From positions 1-20,270 of the forward strand of contig JWZX01002581.1 in the NCBI GenBank assembly GCA_001275005.1: DNA of 20,270 bases, read 5' to 3'. Shown piece after piece: positions 1 through 9,446 of this stretch. This DNA comes from Chrysochromulina tobinii. Its lineage: Eukaryota; Haptophyta; Prymnesiales; Chrysochromulinaceae. Positions within the stretch are counted from its first letter, which is position 1. Every line of letters begins with the position of its first letter. The notes beneath the pieces are model-generated. The model was not told the origin of the DNA. It did no database searches and worked only from the letters and a program-made list of their open reading frames with translations. Position numbers and translations under genes: made by a program.

Positions 1-615
1 GGGTCACACGAGTCGATCCAGTGCCGCGACTCCTCGGAGCGGCGTATTTCGGGCTCACGCCCCGGGTGACTGCGCCAGCGCTGCAACAGATCGAGGCTCG
101 TCCGCGGTGAGTCGATGCTCGCCACCGTGGCTGGCATCGAGGCGAGCCCAAGGGCCGTGGCAATCATGTTCTCTCTCGGTTCTGTTCGTGTCGCGTCATT
201 GCAGACAAAACGAAAAGCGGATCTTTATCAGGCCATCAAACTTGTTGTTAATGTTATATGCAAGCATGCATCGCCACAGGTGGGATTGCGGACTGGCAGC
301 CATTCGACATCGCTTCCAGCCTTCCCCACGGTTGCGACTTGCGTTGCCGTGCCTTCGCTTCAAACACGACGAAACAATCAGTTATACCTCGGAGCCCGGT
401 CACCTACGCCGCACACCATTGGTGCACACACATACACACCGGCGTTGCCGACGGTTAATGTTTCACAACAGTGTAACCAGGTGCGTTTGCGTGCGCGCAG
501 GTGCGTGCAATCGCATCCCCAGATGCGCATCCCCGTGCGTTGCCGTGCGTACGCCGTCATCGTCGGCACGTGCCTCCGCACTCAACACCCCGCCATGGCG
601 TCGTCATTCCAGAGT
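1..615. other. Non-coding flank downstream of the desaturase gene
   Basis: I see no gene here. Open frames on the plus strand (for example 107-751 and 115-720) overlap each other in different frames, are rich in Arg, Ser and Ala, and show no domain, so I regard them as chance frames in GC-rich DNA. The stretch is the 3' flank of the minus-strand desaturase gene whose stop codon lies at 616-618. No tRNA, rRNA or clear polyadenylation signal could be recognised. Confidence 0.6.
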
Positions 616-2289
616 TCACGCGGCGGTACCTGCCGCCTCCTTACGTGGCTTCGCGTTGCGAGCCTGTGCAGCCAGCTCCTCGGCGCGCGCGATCACCTCA
701 TCTGCCACCATCAGACCTGACTTGGTAGCACCCTCCATTGAGTCGATGTAATCCTGGTAAGTGTAGCTGCCCGCGAGGAAGAAGTTATCGATGGGCGTCG
801 CTTGGGTTGGCCGGTACTTGTCCATGCCGGGCGCTTCGCGGTAGAGCGATTGGCCGAGCTTGACCACGGACGACCACGTGCACTTGAGAGCTTTGGATGA
901 GGGGAAAAGGTCGTTCAGCTGCTTGATGCAATCGGCCACGATCTGCTCCTCCGAGCGCTCGAAGGCGCGCGAGTCGAAGACGGCCTGAATGAGCGAGCCC
1001 TCGCCCTTCTTATAGTACTCGCCCGGCGACGTGAGCGCCATGTCGGCGAAGCACGAGAACTCGGCGTCGGCGCTGTAGAGCAGGTTATCAATGCCCGCGC
1101 CGCGACCGTCGGACTGGTCGCCCGAGACGTCCTTCATCTTCTCCATGTCCTGCATCTCGGTGACCCAGCCGTCGAAGCGAACCTGCACGGTGGCAATCGG
1201 CACGCAGTCGAGCTTGTAGATGTTGTCGAAGAACTTGTACGACGAGCGGAACGACTCGGGCAGCACCTTCTTGATGCCCGGCAGGTCACACGCAGCGATG
1301 ACACAATCATATTCCTTGAGCTCGTTGTTGCCGCCCACGACGATGCCGCGCACGCGCGTGGGCTTGCCGGAGGCATCGGTGTCGTGCACGATGTCGCGGA
1401 CCGCCGTGCGCAGGTTCACCTTCACGCCGCGCTCGTCGAGGTACCGAAGGATCGGGTCGTGCAGGTACGTCTGCGGCGAGCCTTCGAGCATTCGAAGCAC
1501 GGAGGCCTCAGTCCGGATGGCAAAGAGCATGAAGATGGTGAGCATGCATCGGGCGGAGATGTGGTCGCAATCGATGAAGCCGAGCGCATACGCGATCGGG
1601 TCCCACATGCGGTCAATCGAGCCGCGGGCCGAGCCCTTGAACGGCCCCTCGAGCTGTGTGAACCACTCGGTGAACGTGATGTCGTCGAGCTCGCGGACCA
1701 TATCCATCCCGCCGTCAAAGTCAACGAGCGCGCGTACGATTGGGCTGGTGCCGAGGCGCAGCGCGTTGGCGAGCTTGTCGCTCACGCCGATCTGCTCGGT
1801 GCGCGCAAACGCCTGCAGCCCCGACACGGGCGCGCCGATCGGGAAGCGGAAGTCGAGCGCGCCAATGCCGCCGCCGTTGTTGATGAACGTGTGCGTGTGT
1901 TCCTTGAGCCGCAGCAGGTCAAACGAGCCCGTGCGCTCCATGATGCCGAAAAGGTTGTAGTAGCAGCCGAAGAAGACGTGCAGGCCCATCTCGATGTGGT
2001 TGCCATCCTTGTCCAGCCAGCTGCTCACCTTGCCACCCACAAAGGGTCGCAGCTCGAAAATTTCCACGTCGTGGCCCGCGTCAGCAAGGTCCATGGCCGC
2101 GACCATGCCGGCCAAACCCGCGCCAACGATACCAATCTTGAGCTTCGATTTGCTCACCACGCCCGGCCCACTCTTCGCGCGGCCACTCAGCGCCTTGTTG
2201 AGGAAGGCGCCGTTGCCGATCTGCGCCTTGGCGCCATCCGACGTCAGCGTCGGCGCCTCGGCGACCATCGAGGCACGCAGCGGTTGCAT
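616..2289 (-). CDS. ZDS: Zeta-carotene desaturase, plastid-targeted
   Basis: This FAD-dependent plastid enzyme desaturates zeta-carotene via neurosporene to (poly-cis) lycopene, with electrons passed to plastoquinone in known members. The N-terminal dinucleotide-binding motif [10 protein letters not shown] is at about residues 53-62, followed by the acidic strand end and the [14 protein letters not shown] segment. The C-terminal flavin-binding signature [18 protein letters not shown] is at about 504-521; [12 protein letters not shown] is typical of ZDS rather than phytoene desaturase. Length from the ATG at 2289 is 557 residues, normal for the family. That ATG is the first in-frame one, but the frame stays open upstream to 2415 (stop at 2416-2418) and reads as a hydrophobic leader. 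The true start may therefore be further upstream, via a small intron (separate entry). The body has no intron. The product call is firm; the N-terminus is uncertain. Confidence 0.95.
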   Translation of the reverse strand: MQPLRASMVAEAPTLTSDGAKAQIGNGAFLNKALSGRAKSGPGVVSKSKLKIGIVGAGLAGMVAAMDLADAGHDVEIFELRPFVGGKVSSWLDKDGNHIEMGLHVFFGCYYNLFGIMERTGSFDLLRLKEHTHTFINNGGGIGALDFRFPIGAPVSGLQAFARTEQIGVSDKLANALRLGTSPIVRALVDFDGGMDMVRELDDITFTEWFTQLEGPFKGSARGSIDRMWDPIAYALGFIDCDHISARCMLTIFMLFAIRTEASVLRMLEGSPQTYLHDPILRYLDERGVKVNLRTAVRDIVHDTDASGKPTRVRGIVVGGNNELKEYDCVIAACDLPGIKKVLPESFRSSYKFFDNIYKLDCVPIATVQVRFDGWVTEMQDMEKMKDVSGDQSDGRGAGIDNLLYSADAEFSCFADMALTSPGEYYKKGEGSLIQAVFDSRAFERSEEQIVADCIKQLNDLFPSSKALKCTWSSVVKLGQSLYREAPGMDKYRPTQATPIDNFFLAGSYTYQDYIDSMEGATKSGLMVADEVIARAEELAAQARNAKPRKEAAGTAA

Positions 2290-2428
2290 CGCGTGGGGGC
2301 GGCGCACGGGCACGGTGCCAACCGACAGCGCGGCGGCGCTACCGCATGCGACCAGGCGGACACACGCAAGTACATTCCTACCGTACGCGTTCTTGAGGCT
2401 AGGAATGTACTTGCGCTACCTACCTCAT
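2290..2428 (-). other. Possible upstream leader exon and 46-nt intron of the desaturase
   Basis: On the minus strand, 2377-2290 is open in frame with the desaturase and encodes [20 protein letters not shown], then a basic stretch ([13 protein letters not shown]). This resembles a signal peptide followed by a transit peptide, as used by algae with secondary plastids. No in-frame ATG precedes it. A 5-nt exon ATGAG (2428-2424) followed by a GTAGGT donor, and a TAG acceptor ending at 2378, would supply the start: Met-Arg followed by the leader, giving 588 residues in all. The phases fit. The 46-nt intron would be very short and holds most of an inverted repeat. This is inference only; a longer first exon elsewhere is possible. 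Confidence 0.35.
2365..2415. repeat. Perfect 16-bp inverted repeat (hairpin)
   Basis: CGCAAGTACATTCCTA at 2365-2380 is the exact reverse complement of 2400-2415, with a 19-nt spacer. The spacer begins a 14-bp sequence (TACCGTACGCGTTC, 2379-2392) that recurs exactly at 2435-2448. The structure lies at the 5' end of the desaturase gene, overlapping the possible leader intron. It could be a transcript hairpin, a small foldback element or a relic of a local inverted duplication. Confidence 0.85.
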
Positions 2429-2479
2429 TAGCGCTACCGTACGCGTTCAACGACGCGATGTACTCTCCTCGACACGCCT

Positions 2480-2630
2480 CATGTGAACGTTAACACGACA
2501 GACGCGACAGCCGGTGCTACGGCACTGTTACTGCCCGCTCAGAATACACACACCTTACATGACCCCAAACGAGACACGTAGCATGTGAACGTTAACACGA
2601 CAGACGCGACAGCCGGTGCTACGGCACTGT
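2480..2630. repeat. Two identical 49-bp direct repeats, 102-bp period
   Basis: Bases 2480-2528 and 2582-2630 are identical over 49 bp, starting CATGTGAACGTTAACACGAC and ending CGGCACTGT, with 53 bp of unrelated sequence between them. They lie upstream of the desaturase start in its presumed promoter or 5' UTR. They could be duplicated regulatory sequence, or the flanking copies of an insertion of about 53 bp. Nothing coding is seen. Confidence 0.9.
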
Positions 2631-3146
2631 GTAGAAATGTAGTTGTGGTGAAGATACGTGTAGGACCGGGGTACAACTCTCGGACTGACTGCTGACTAAC
2701 CGAGACGTGTCAGAGACGGCGCTCTGACGTCCAAGACGGCGTTCACCGGGTCCCTGAGCACACCCCCACTTGGTCACCCACGTTCGCCTCGAGCTGTCGA
2801 TTCAGAAGCGCACAGCCAGACGGACGCGCGAGCGCGGAGCGGCACGCATGAGTGATCATGACACATGAGACATGTGCTCGCGCGAGCCTCAGCGAGCGAG
2901 GGCAGGGACGCGAACGGCAACAAAAAGAAAACGACATCAAGTACATCAACGCTCACGACATCAAGTACCTAATGTCACAGCTCACACACGCCGGTGTTCC
3001 GGTTGCGCTTCCCTCTTCCACACAGCTACTCACCTACCCTAATCCCACCCACCTAGCACAACCCATTGCACAACCCCTTCATCTCCTCCGAATTTCACCA
3101 CGGAACATCTTCAGGGGGTCCGTGAGGGTAGCATGCATGCTGCGCG
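2631..3146. other. Intergenic region between desaturase and secreted-protein gene
   Basis: No gene is supported here. It should contain the 5' regulatory region of the desaturase and the 3' UTR of the secreted-protein gene, both on the minus strand. A 14-bp direct repeat, ACGACATCAAGTAC, occurs at 2931-2944 and 2955-2968. The plus-strand frame at 2852-3202 has no recognisable domain and runs into the antisense of the neighbouring gene. Confidence 0.6.
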
Positions 3147-6100
3147 TTAGTTGTCACAGGTGCCCGTCGTGGCGGTGCTGCACGCTTCGTCGTTACGGAT
3201 GAACGAGACCTGGATCGTGTACTCGGCGCACGAGGTGCCGCCGTACAGGCCCATGTAGCCACGGGGGGCGCGCTGGCCGGGGTAGCGCGCGTCCTCGACG
3301 CACCCGTACATGTTGCTCGCTTGGCACTGCGGGCTTGTCGACCCTCCGACACACGAGTCGCAGAGGTCGAGCTGCTGCTGCATGCCGCACAGGTCGACAC
3401 GCCCGTCCCGCTCGCCGCTCATGGCGAGCTCGTTCTGGTTGCACGCGGAGAAATCGGGCGTCCGTTCCCAACGGCTCATCATGTAATACACGTCCCCTTC
3501 GTGCAGGTGCACTTGGAATCGGACGCCGCGGTACTGCGCGCGCTCGCTGGGAGAGATGAACAGGTCGAATGAGTGGAAGAGCCAGCTGCCGGGGCACACC
3601 TCGCCGTGGACAGGCACGTTCGGCTCGAGCTTGAGGGACGTTTGGAGGAAGATGGCGCGGAAGGCGACGGCGGAGCTCGCACAGCTCGCGACGATGCCGA
3701 CGTAAAAGGTGCCCGAGCTCGTGCACTCGCCCTTGCACACGAGCTCGAGCACCTCGATCGCCGAAACGCCGAACGAGAAGATGCGCTTGCGCGCGAAGTT
3801 GACGGTGCGGAGTGGCGTGAGTTCCAGCAGCTTCTCGTGCTCGAGGCTGCTACGCTCGGCCATCGGGTACGCGACGATCGAGAGCGACGACGGGTCGTCC
3901 GTTGGGTTCAGGTCCTCCACTTGGACCACGATGTTGTCGAGTGCCTGATTGGTCATGTAGGGGATGGCAAACACAAACGGCGGTGCGCGCTCGTTCGCCC
4001 GGCACGAGCCGCGCATGTGATGGCGGAGCGCGAGGCGGCACGAGGACGCTCCGCGCGGGCAGTCGCGCGCGCCCACGGTCTCGGTCGTTCCATCCATCTG
4101 CGTGCGGATGAAGGCGGGCTGGAGTCGCATTTGGCGCGTCGCCGCCGCGCACGAGCTTGTAAAGGTGGACACCTTGATCTCGTACTGCGCGCACGCCGTG
4201 CCGCCGTTGATCCCCAGGAAGTAGCGCATCACGCCCTGTGACATGTTGTAGAAGCGCTCGACGTTGCAGATAATGATGTCGACGAAATCGTCCGAGTCGA
4301 GGAGAAAGAGGGCTTCGTCCTGGACGAGACGTAGCGGCTTGTCGTTCAGGGTCGCCATCACATTCATCGAGCCGACATTCTTGATCACGCGGAGCTTCAC
4401 GTTGCACGGCCGGGCACTTCGGCACTCGGCGGGGGCGAGCGCGCGTCGGCCAGTCTCGCCCGCCCGTGTAGGCCGCTGCGGTTGCCGGCGGGATGTCGGC
4501 GCCGCCGTCGTCGCCAGTGGCTCGTGAGGGGGCGAGCGCGCCTGCTGGCGATGCGCATCGAGGGCCGCGAGTCGCCGATGATCAGCCCCGCCCCCCTGGG
4601 TGGCGCCGCCGCTGCCGAGGACGAGCGCGGCGTCGATCGGCAGCTCATGGTAGACCCATTCGCGCGGGCAGACTTCGCCGTGCCCGACGTGGTCCACGCG
4701 CAGCAACGAGTGCACGAACGAGACTTGCATCTGGAAGGCGACGTCCTGCGCGCCGCAGCGCACGCCAAAGTACAGGCGCACCGCGGGAGCCGAGGTGTCA
4801 CGCTGACCGCAATCTCGGCAATCTGCGCCGATCGCACAGTTGCCATATTCGGCTCCCGGCCCTCCATCGTCGCATGCGCCGTCCGACGAGAAGTTGCACT
4901 CCTCCCGGCAGAGGTACGAGGTGGACGAGGTCGTCGCGGTAGTGGTGGACTCACCACTCTGGTGCAGCTCGGTAAGGAACGCTTCGAGCTCGTGCATCGA
5001 GACGCTGAGCGAGTACACGTTGTCGTACGATCGGAACGTCGCGTACTCGGAGAAGCGCGAGGTAGGGATCCGCCCCATCGGGCGGGTGGCCCACATGTAG
5101 ATGGAGACCGCATCGAGCACACCTGAAGCCCCACGGTCCTCGAGCTCGAAGACGACATTATTCGACAGGTCACTCACGCTCACGTCGATGTACGCATCGT
5201 ACCATCCATTTTGCTCGCAAGAGCCAAGCCTGAGTTTCCGTTCATAGAGCTCGTGCAACTCGCCCGACGCACCCGTGGTCACGGTTGAGGAGGAGTGGGA
5301 CGGCTCTGCGCATGGCGCGCCATGGGGCAGCTCGGTGACCAAGATCTCATACGAGGCCGCGTGCGCGCCGCCGAGCATGCCAAGGTAGATGACCGAGCCA
5401 GGCGCGCACCGCCCAACCTCGCAGCACACCTGCGTGTCTGTGTAGGAGACGGAGGCATCCACGTGCACAAACGGCGGCACGCGCTTGGTGGGCACCGTGT
5501 CGTGGCGTACCACGATGTCGAGATCGCCCGTGTGCTTGGTCAATTGGAAGCTGAAGTTGTGAGGGAGTGCATTGGGAGCACGCGAGGGCACCGTGTACGA
5601 GTGGTACACCCATTGTTCTGGGGCCACCTCGCCGTGGTACACGACGTCGCTCTCGAGGAACTCCTCGGTCTTGTACACGACCATTCGGTAGCGGTGCTTG
5701 GTGGAGCCCACCTCGACGCGAGAGCGCAATCAGTGGCAATCAGTGGCAATCAGTGGCAATCAGTGGCAATCAGTGGCAATCAGATTGGGAGCCCACCTCT
5801 TCGCAGTGCACGCTCGCGTAGTACGTGCCCTCGCGGAACGTGTGCCGGTTGATGGTGAGCGAGTAGATGCCGTCGATGGCACGGTCGACGAGCTGCTCCG
5901 AGGTGCGATCAGGGGGGATTTGGCCGGCAAAGAGCATGAGCTTGAGTGCCGTCGGCTCGGGGGAGGTGGCCCCGGCGGTCAAATCTTCGACCTCGACCAG
6001 ATAGCTGTAGTGGTAGTCGTCCTCGGTGAGCGTGAGCGCGTAGTCGATCCACTGAGAGCCCTCGCACGAGCCATAGATGAAGCGGTGTGGGGAGATGTTA

Positions 6101-8971
6101 GTGATGCCCTCATAGTACGTCTGCACCGCGCCGTGATCGCCGCCTTGCGCACCAGCCTGGCACTCGGAGTCAGATATCTTGACCGCGACGATCTCGTAAC
6201 TCATGCAATGCCCGCCACCGTCAAACATGACGTAAACGTGCTCTTGGGCCGTCTGTACATCGGCCACGTTACAGTACGTGACGTCGGCGGTCCCTTCCGC
6301 ATACTGGAGTACCGTGAAGGGCGGCACGACCTTCATCGGGACTTCGTCAAAGGAACGAGCTTTGCGAACGAGCACGGCCGCGTCGCCGGTGTGCATGGTG
6401 ATGTGGAACTTGACGGAGCGCGTCTGGTTGACATTCGTGTGCTCCCAGTGATGATAGACGCAATTGCCGGGGCAGACCTCACTGTGCACAGACACCTCAT
6501 TCACGAGGTGCGATTGGATCTTGGTCGCAAGAAGCTTATAGCTCGCGTCGTCGTCGCCCGAGCACTCGACGGACGCATAGAAGGTAGTGTCCGAGCCGGT
6601 CGCAACGGGCGCCGCCACCAGCTGCCGATGGCCACCGCGGCCGCCGCCGCCGCCGCCGCCGCTCGAGAGGTCATCATCGCACGAGGTGGGCAGGTAGGAC
6701 GGCACGTGTTGTCCGCACGAGGGGTCTCTGAAGCAGGTGGCGAGGCACAGCTGATACCTCATCTCGATCACGTTCACCACGACCGAGTAGATGCCGTCCT
6801 GGGAGCGATCTGCAAAGAGCTCGGTCTTGCGGTCGACGGGCAGCGCCCCTTGAACGTAGACGTTCAGACGCACAGCACCAGGCCGGTTGGCGGCGCCGCG
6901 TACCTACCAAGGAGTGCACTCGGTGGCTAATCCGCTTGCAATCAACATCAACTCAGACGGCAATCAGAGGACGATCAGAGGGCAATCAGAGGGTAAACTA
7001 AGGGTCATCAGAGGGTAGTCAGAGGGCAAGGAGTGCCACTCAGCGTACCTCGAGCTGGAAGCGCAGATTACAGTCCGCGTCGTTTGCAAAGCTGACCGGT
7101 AGGGAATAGTCGACGACGGATCCGGGCATGCACGAGCCGTATGTCATCCGCTCGGGCACCAACTCGCCTCCATTGCCGCCCACCATCGCTCCAGGGTCGT
7201 GCTGCATCTGATACTCGCCCGTGCTGCAATACGAATGGTTTTGCGACAGCGTGGTCACCTTGAGGTCGTATGTGGCGCATTGACGATCGCCGACGAGCGC
7301 GATCCAAAATTGGTTGCCGGGCTGCAGATTGCAGGAGATTGCAGGAGATTGCAGGAGATGCATCACTCGTCACAGGCCATCAGGGGCAATCCGAGGCCCT
7401 GCGAGAACTCCTCACACCTGCATGTTGCAGAATACGCCGTAGTCCTGCTCCTCATTGAGCTCTAGGGTACGCAAGGGAGATTGCTTGCGAGTCGGCGGGT
7501 GGTCGCCGACGAGCGACATGAACACGAACGAGCCCGAGTGCTTGGTGAATGTGAACTTGAGGTGCGTGCCGGGCGCAATCTCAACGGCGCCGGGGGCGGC
7601 CGCGAGCCGGCGACGGCGCCACTCGATCGAGCTCTCGAGCCGGCGATGCACCCCCCCCGACGAGGGATGAGCGTACGAATGGTTGGTGGCTGGCACGTAC
7701 GCGAGGACACTAAAGGTGGGTGCGATCGAGTGATAGATCCAATTTCGTGGACAGATCTCGCCATGCACCGCGTCGCCAGGTCCGTTGAGCCGCCCACGCA
7801 CCTCGAACGCGACGGTGCGGAAGCGCTGCGCGTTTGGCCCGCACTGCACCGACAGGTAGTACGCCCCTTCAAGGAGCTCAGTCGAAGGGATGGCGAGAGA
7901 ATAGATGCCTCCGTTGGGCACCGTGGTCGAGGTCTCGGTGGCACGGTCGAGGGGGATGTAGCCCCGATAGAGGAAGACACGAAGCCCCCCAAGCTCGAAT
8001 GCCTCCGAGAGGGTCTCGACCTCGAAGACGATGTTGTCGTTCAGGGCCACCATCTCGGTCGTCGCCTTGAAGTAGTAATCATACCACTCATACGGGGCGC
8101 ATGAGGCGCGTGCGAATTGCTCGATGGGCAGCTCCGCGTGGGCAAAGGCCCGTGGGTCCATCTCGGGTGTGTGGCTCGGCTCTGCGCACGAGCCGTTGAA
8201 CCGATGGGCCGTGATGTTGTAGCGCATGCAGCCGGCGAGGCTCGCCACGCCGCGCATCCCCATGTACATCTTGCCCTTCTCCACGTCGCACATGGGGATG
8301 GAACCTCCCCACGAAGCTGCAGACGACCCCTCGTAGGGCATGCGCAGGTATGGGGGGGCGGGTTTGAGGGGAGCCGCGAGGTGGCGCACCACGCCGAGGG
8401 CGGCACCCGCGCCCGCCGGCTTGTCGATGCTGAAGCGCAGGTGATTGCCCACGCCATAGTATCCGCGCCCGTCGGCCGCCGCTGAGGAAGTGTTCACGTA
8501 GTGGTAGACCCACTGCCCCGGACATACCTCGCCCTCGACGCGCACGCCGGGAGCAAGCATCGCCGGCACGCGCACGACCTTCACCTTAAAGTTGACGGGT
8601 CCGTGCGGAGAGCAGCGCACGCCTAGCGTTGTGATGCCCGATGTGAACTCCTCGACGTTCATCATGACCACCCACATCTTTCCGGCGGCGCGCTCCGTGC
8701 GCTTTTCCGCTTTGCGGTCGGGAGGCACCGCATTCGGCCACAACGCAACCATCAGCGCCTCGGGATTGTACTCGGTGCCCGTGTCGATGACCTCGAAGAG
8801 CAAGTTGCAATCAGAGAGCTCGCCGCTCACCGTGAGCTCAAAGTCCTCCCACGCGTTTGGCGTACAGGAACCCGTGTAGGTCGTGCCGAGCGAGATGGTG
8901 TGCACGTTGGCGGTCGAGGGGGTCGAGCCTGTAACGAGAGCCGCCAGCAACGCGATGCACAGGAACACCAT
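3147..8971 (-). CDS. Giant secreted protein with six Cys/Trp-rich PPC-like modules (four exons)
   Basis: Exons 8971-7418, 7321-7049, 6903-5797 and 5711-3147 join in phase 0 to 1832 residues. The ATG at 8971 sits in a good context (GCCATGG) and begins a signal peptide (MVFLCIALLAALVTGS). Six divergent modules follow, opened by G/ASC..xW.DY at about 34, 289, 580, 887, 1141 and 1546. Each has a second half opened by [V]HGEVCPGxWVYH at about 145, 402, 748, 1004, 1321 and 1679, and ends with a CAxYEIxV-like strand. The pattern recalls PPC-type beta-sandwich domains, but that is by eye only. Module 5 carries a Cys-rich LNR-like insert at about 1246-1279. Module 3 has Trp replaced by Cys (CPGNCVYH) and module 4 has Cys replaced by Ala (GEVAPEQW). 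There is no C-terminal membrane segment, so the protein is probably secreted or wall-associated. Function is unknown. Confidence 0.85.
4806..4910 (-). other. LNR-like Cys-rich insert in module 5 of the secreted protein
   Basis: Residues about 1246-1279 read CREECNFSSDGACDDGG and, a few residues on, CAIGADCRDCGQR. Eight cysteines with a CDDGGPG core and a DCxDCG end resemble the LNR (Lin-12/Notch repeat)-like Cys/Asp motif seen in many secreted protist proteins. It interrupts the module between its first and second halves. Calcium binding and disulphide bonding are inferred from the resemblance. Confidence 0.6.
5712..5796 (-). other. Intron 3 of the secreted-protein gene, filled with 10-bp repeats
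   Basis: 85-nt GT-AG intron, phase 0. The boundaries follow from restored module homology: YYASVHCEE joins VGSTKHRYRM. About 5.8 copies of a 10-bp unit (CTGATTGCCA on the coding strand) fill 5726-5783. The 12-bp sequence GAGGTGGGCTCC occurs once across the donor (5788-5799) and once across the acceptor (5703-5714). The spacing between the copies, 85 bp, equals the intron length. Confidence 0.85.
6904..7048 (-). other. Intron 2 of the secreted-protein gene, filled with 11-bp repeats
   Basis: 145-nt GT-AG intron, phase 0, joining LRFQLE to VRGAANRPG. Seven 11-bp units (consensus CAGAGGGCAAT on the plus strand; coding-strand core CTGATTGCC) fill 6954-7030. An 8-bp direct repeat, AGGTACGC on the coding strand, spans both splice sites (6898-6905 and 7043-7050). 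Its spacing, 145 bp, equals the intron length. Confidence 0.8.
7322..7417 (-). other. Intron 1 of the secreted-protein gene with a 3-unit 10-bp repeat
   Basis: 96-nt GT-AG intron, phase 0, joining FCNMQ to PGNQFWIALV and restoring the module pattern. Three copies of GATTGCAGGA (plus strand) lie at 7327-7356, and a GATTGCCCCTGATGGCC segment lies nearer the donor. The boundary repeat is only TGCAG (5 bp), again spaced by exactly the intron length. Confidence 0.8.
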
Positions 8972-9446
8972 GGCTCGCCCCCTCCTACTAGTTTGAGATT
9001 TCGGTAACAGCGGTCTAATTTTAGCCCACCCTGTTGTTGATGAGAGGGCGACGCAGGCATGCACCACCGGGGCCTCACTGTAGCCGGAAAGAAGACAAAT
9101 GGGCCGGCACTGTGATTATATGTCAGACACTCGCATCGCGCACCCTGTGTCGCCCGCTCGCCGCGTCTATCTATGCGGGTCGCTATGGTCTAACCGACGC
9201 CAGCGATTTACTCAGTCCAATTATTCATACATTGTACACGTGCGCGTGGTCGCGTTGTAGCTCATGTTTACTCATGGTACTCGTAGCTGAAGGTCCGTTG
9301 CTTCCTGCATCGAACCCGAATCAGGGTGTGGGCTAAAAATAATCTTTTCTAAGTGAATGTGTGTCGGCCGTCAAGCGTTTTCTTTTTGCGAGACTGTCGA
9401 AGACTTCGCGTAACTCGTATCAAGGCCACAGTAGGGTAAAGCAGGA
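8972..9446. promoter_or_regulatory. Divergent intergenic region, probable bidirectional promoter
   Basis: 475 bp separate the start codons of the secreted-protein gene (minus) and the channel gene (plus). It is more AT-rich than its surroundings near the channel gene. A TATA-like CTAAAAATAA lies at 9333-9342, about 105 nt before the channel ATG, and a CCAAT pentamer lies at 9217-9221. Promoter function is inferred from position and these short matches only. Plus-strand frames inside the region show no domain. Confidence 0.45.

Noticed and set aside
107-751. Overlapping plus-strand frames at the left end (214 and 201 residues)
   Set aside because: Different frames over the same bases, low-complexity Arg/Ser composition, and the end overlaps the 3' end of the desaturase gene.
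1384-2493. 369-residue plus-strand open frame across the desaturase gene
   Set aside because: It is the antisense of a gene with clear homology. Long antisense frames are expected in GC-rich DNA; the translation shows no domain.
5726-5783. Regularly spaced repeats considered as a CRISPR-like array
   Set aside because: The units are 10 bp with no spacers and lie inside a spliceosomal intron of a eukaryotic gene.
3147-9067. Four separate genes for the four long minus-strand frames
   Set aside because: Only the first frame has a signal peptide. The frames break in mid-module at GT-AG pairs in matching phase, and joining them restores the repeat pattern, so a single spliced gene is the better model.
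9295-9335. Possible tRNA T-arm (GGGTTCGAT on the minus strand)
   Set aside because: The flanking bases do not pair into a 5-bp T stem and no acceptor or anticodon stem could be formed.
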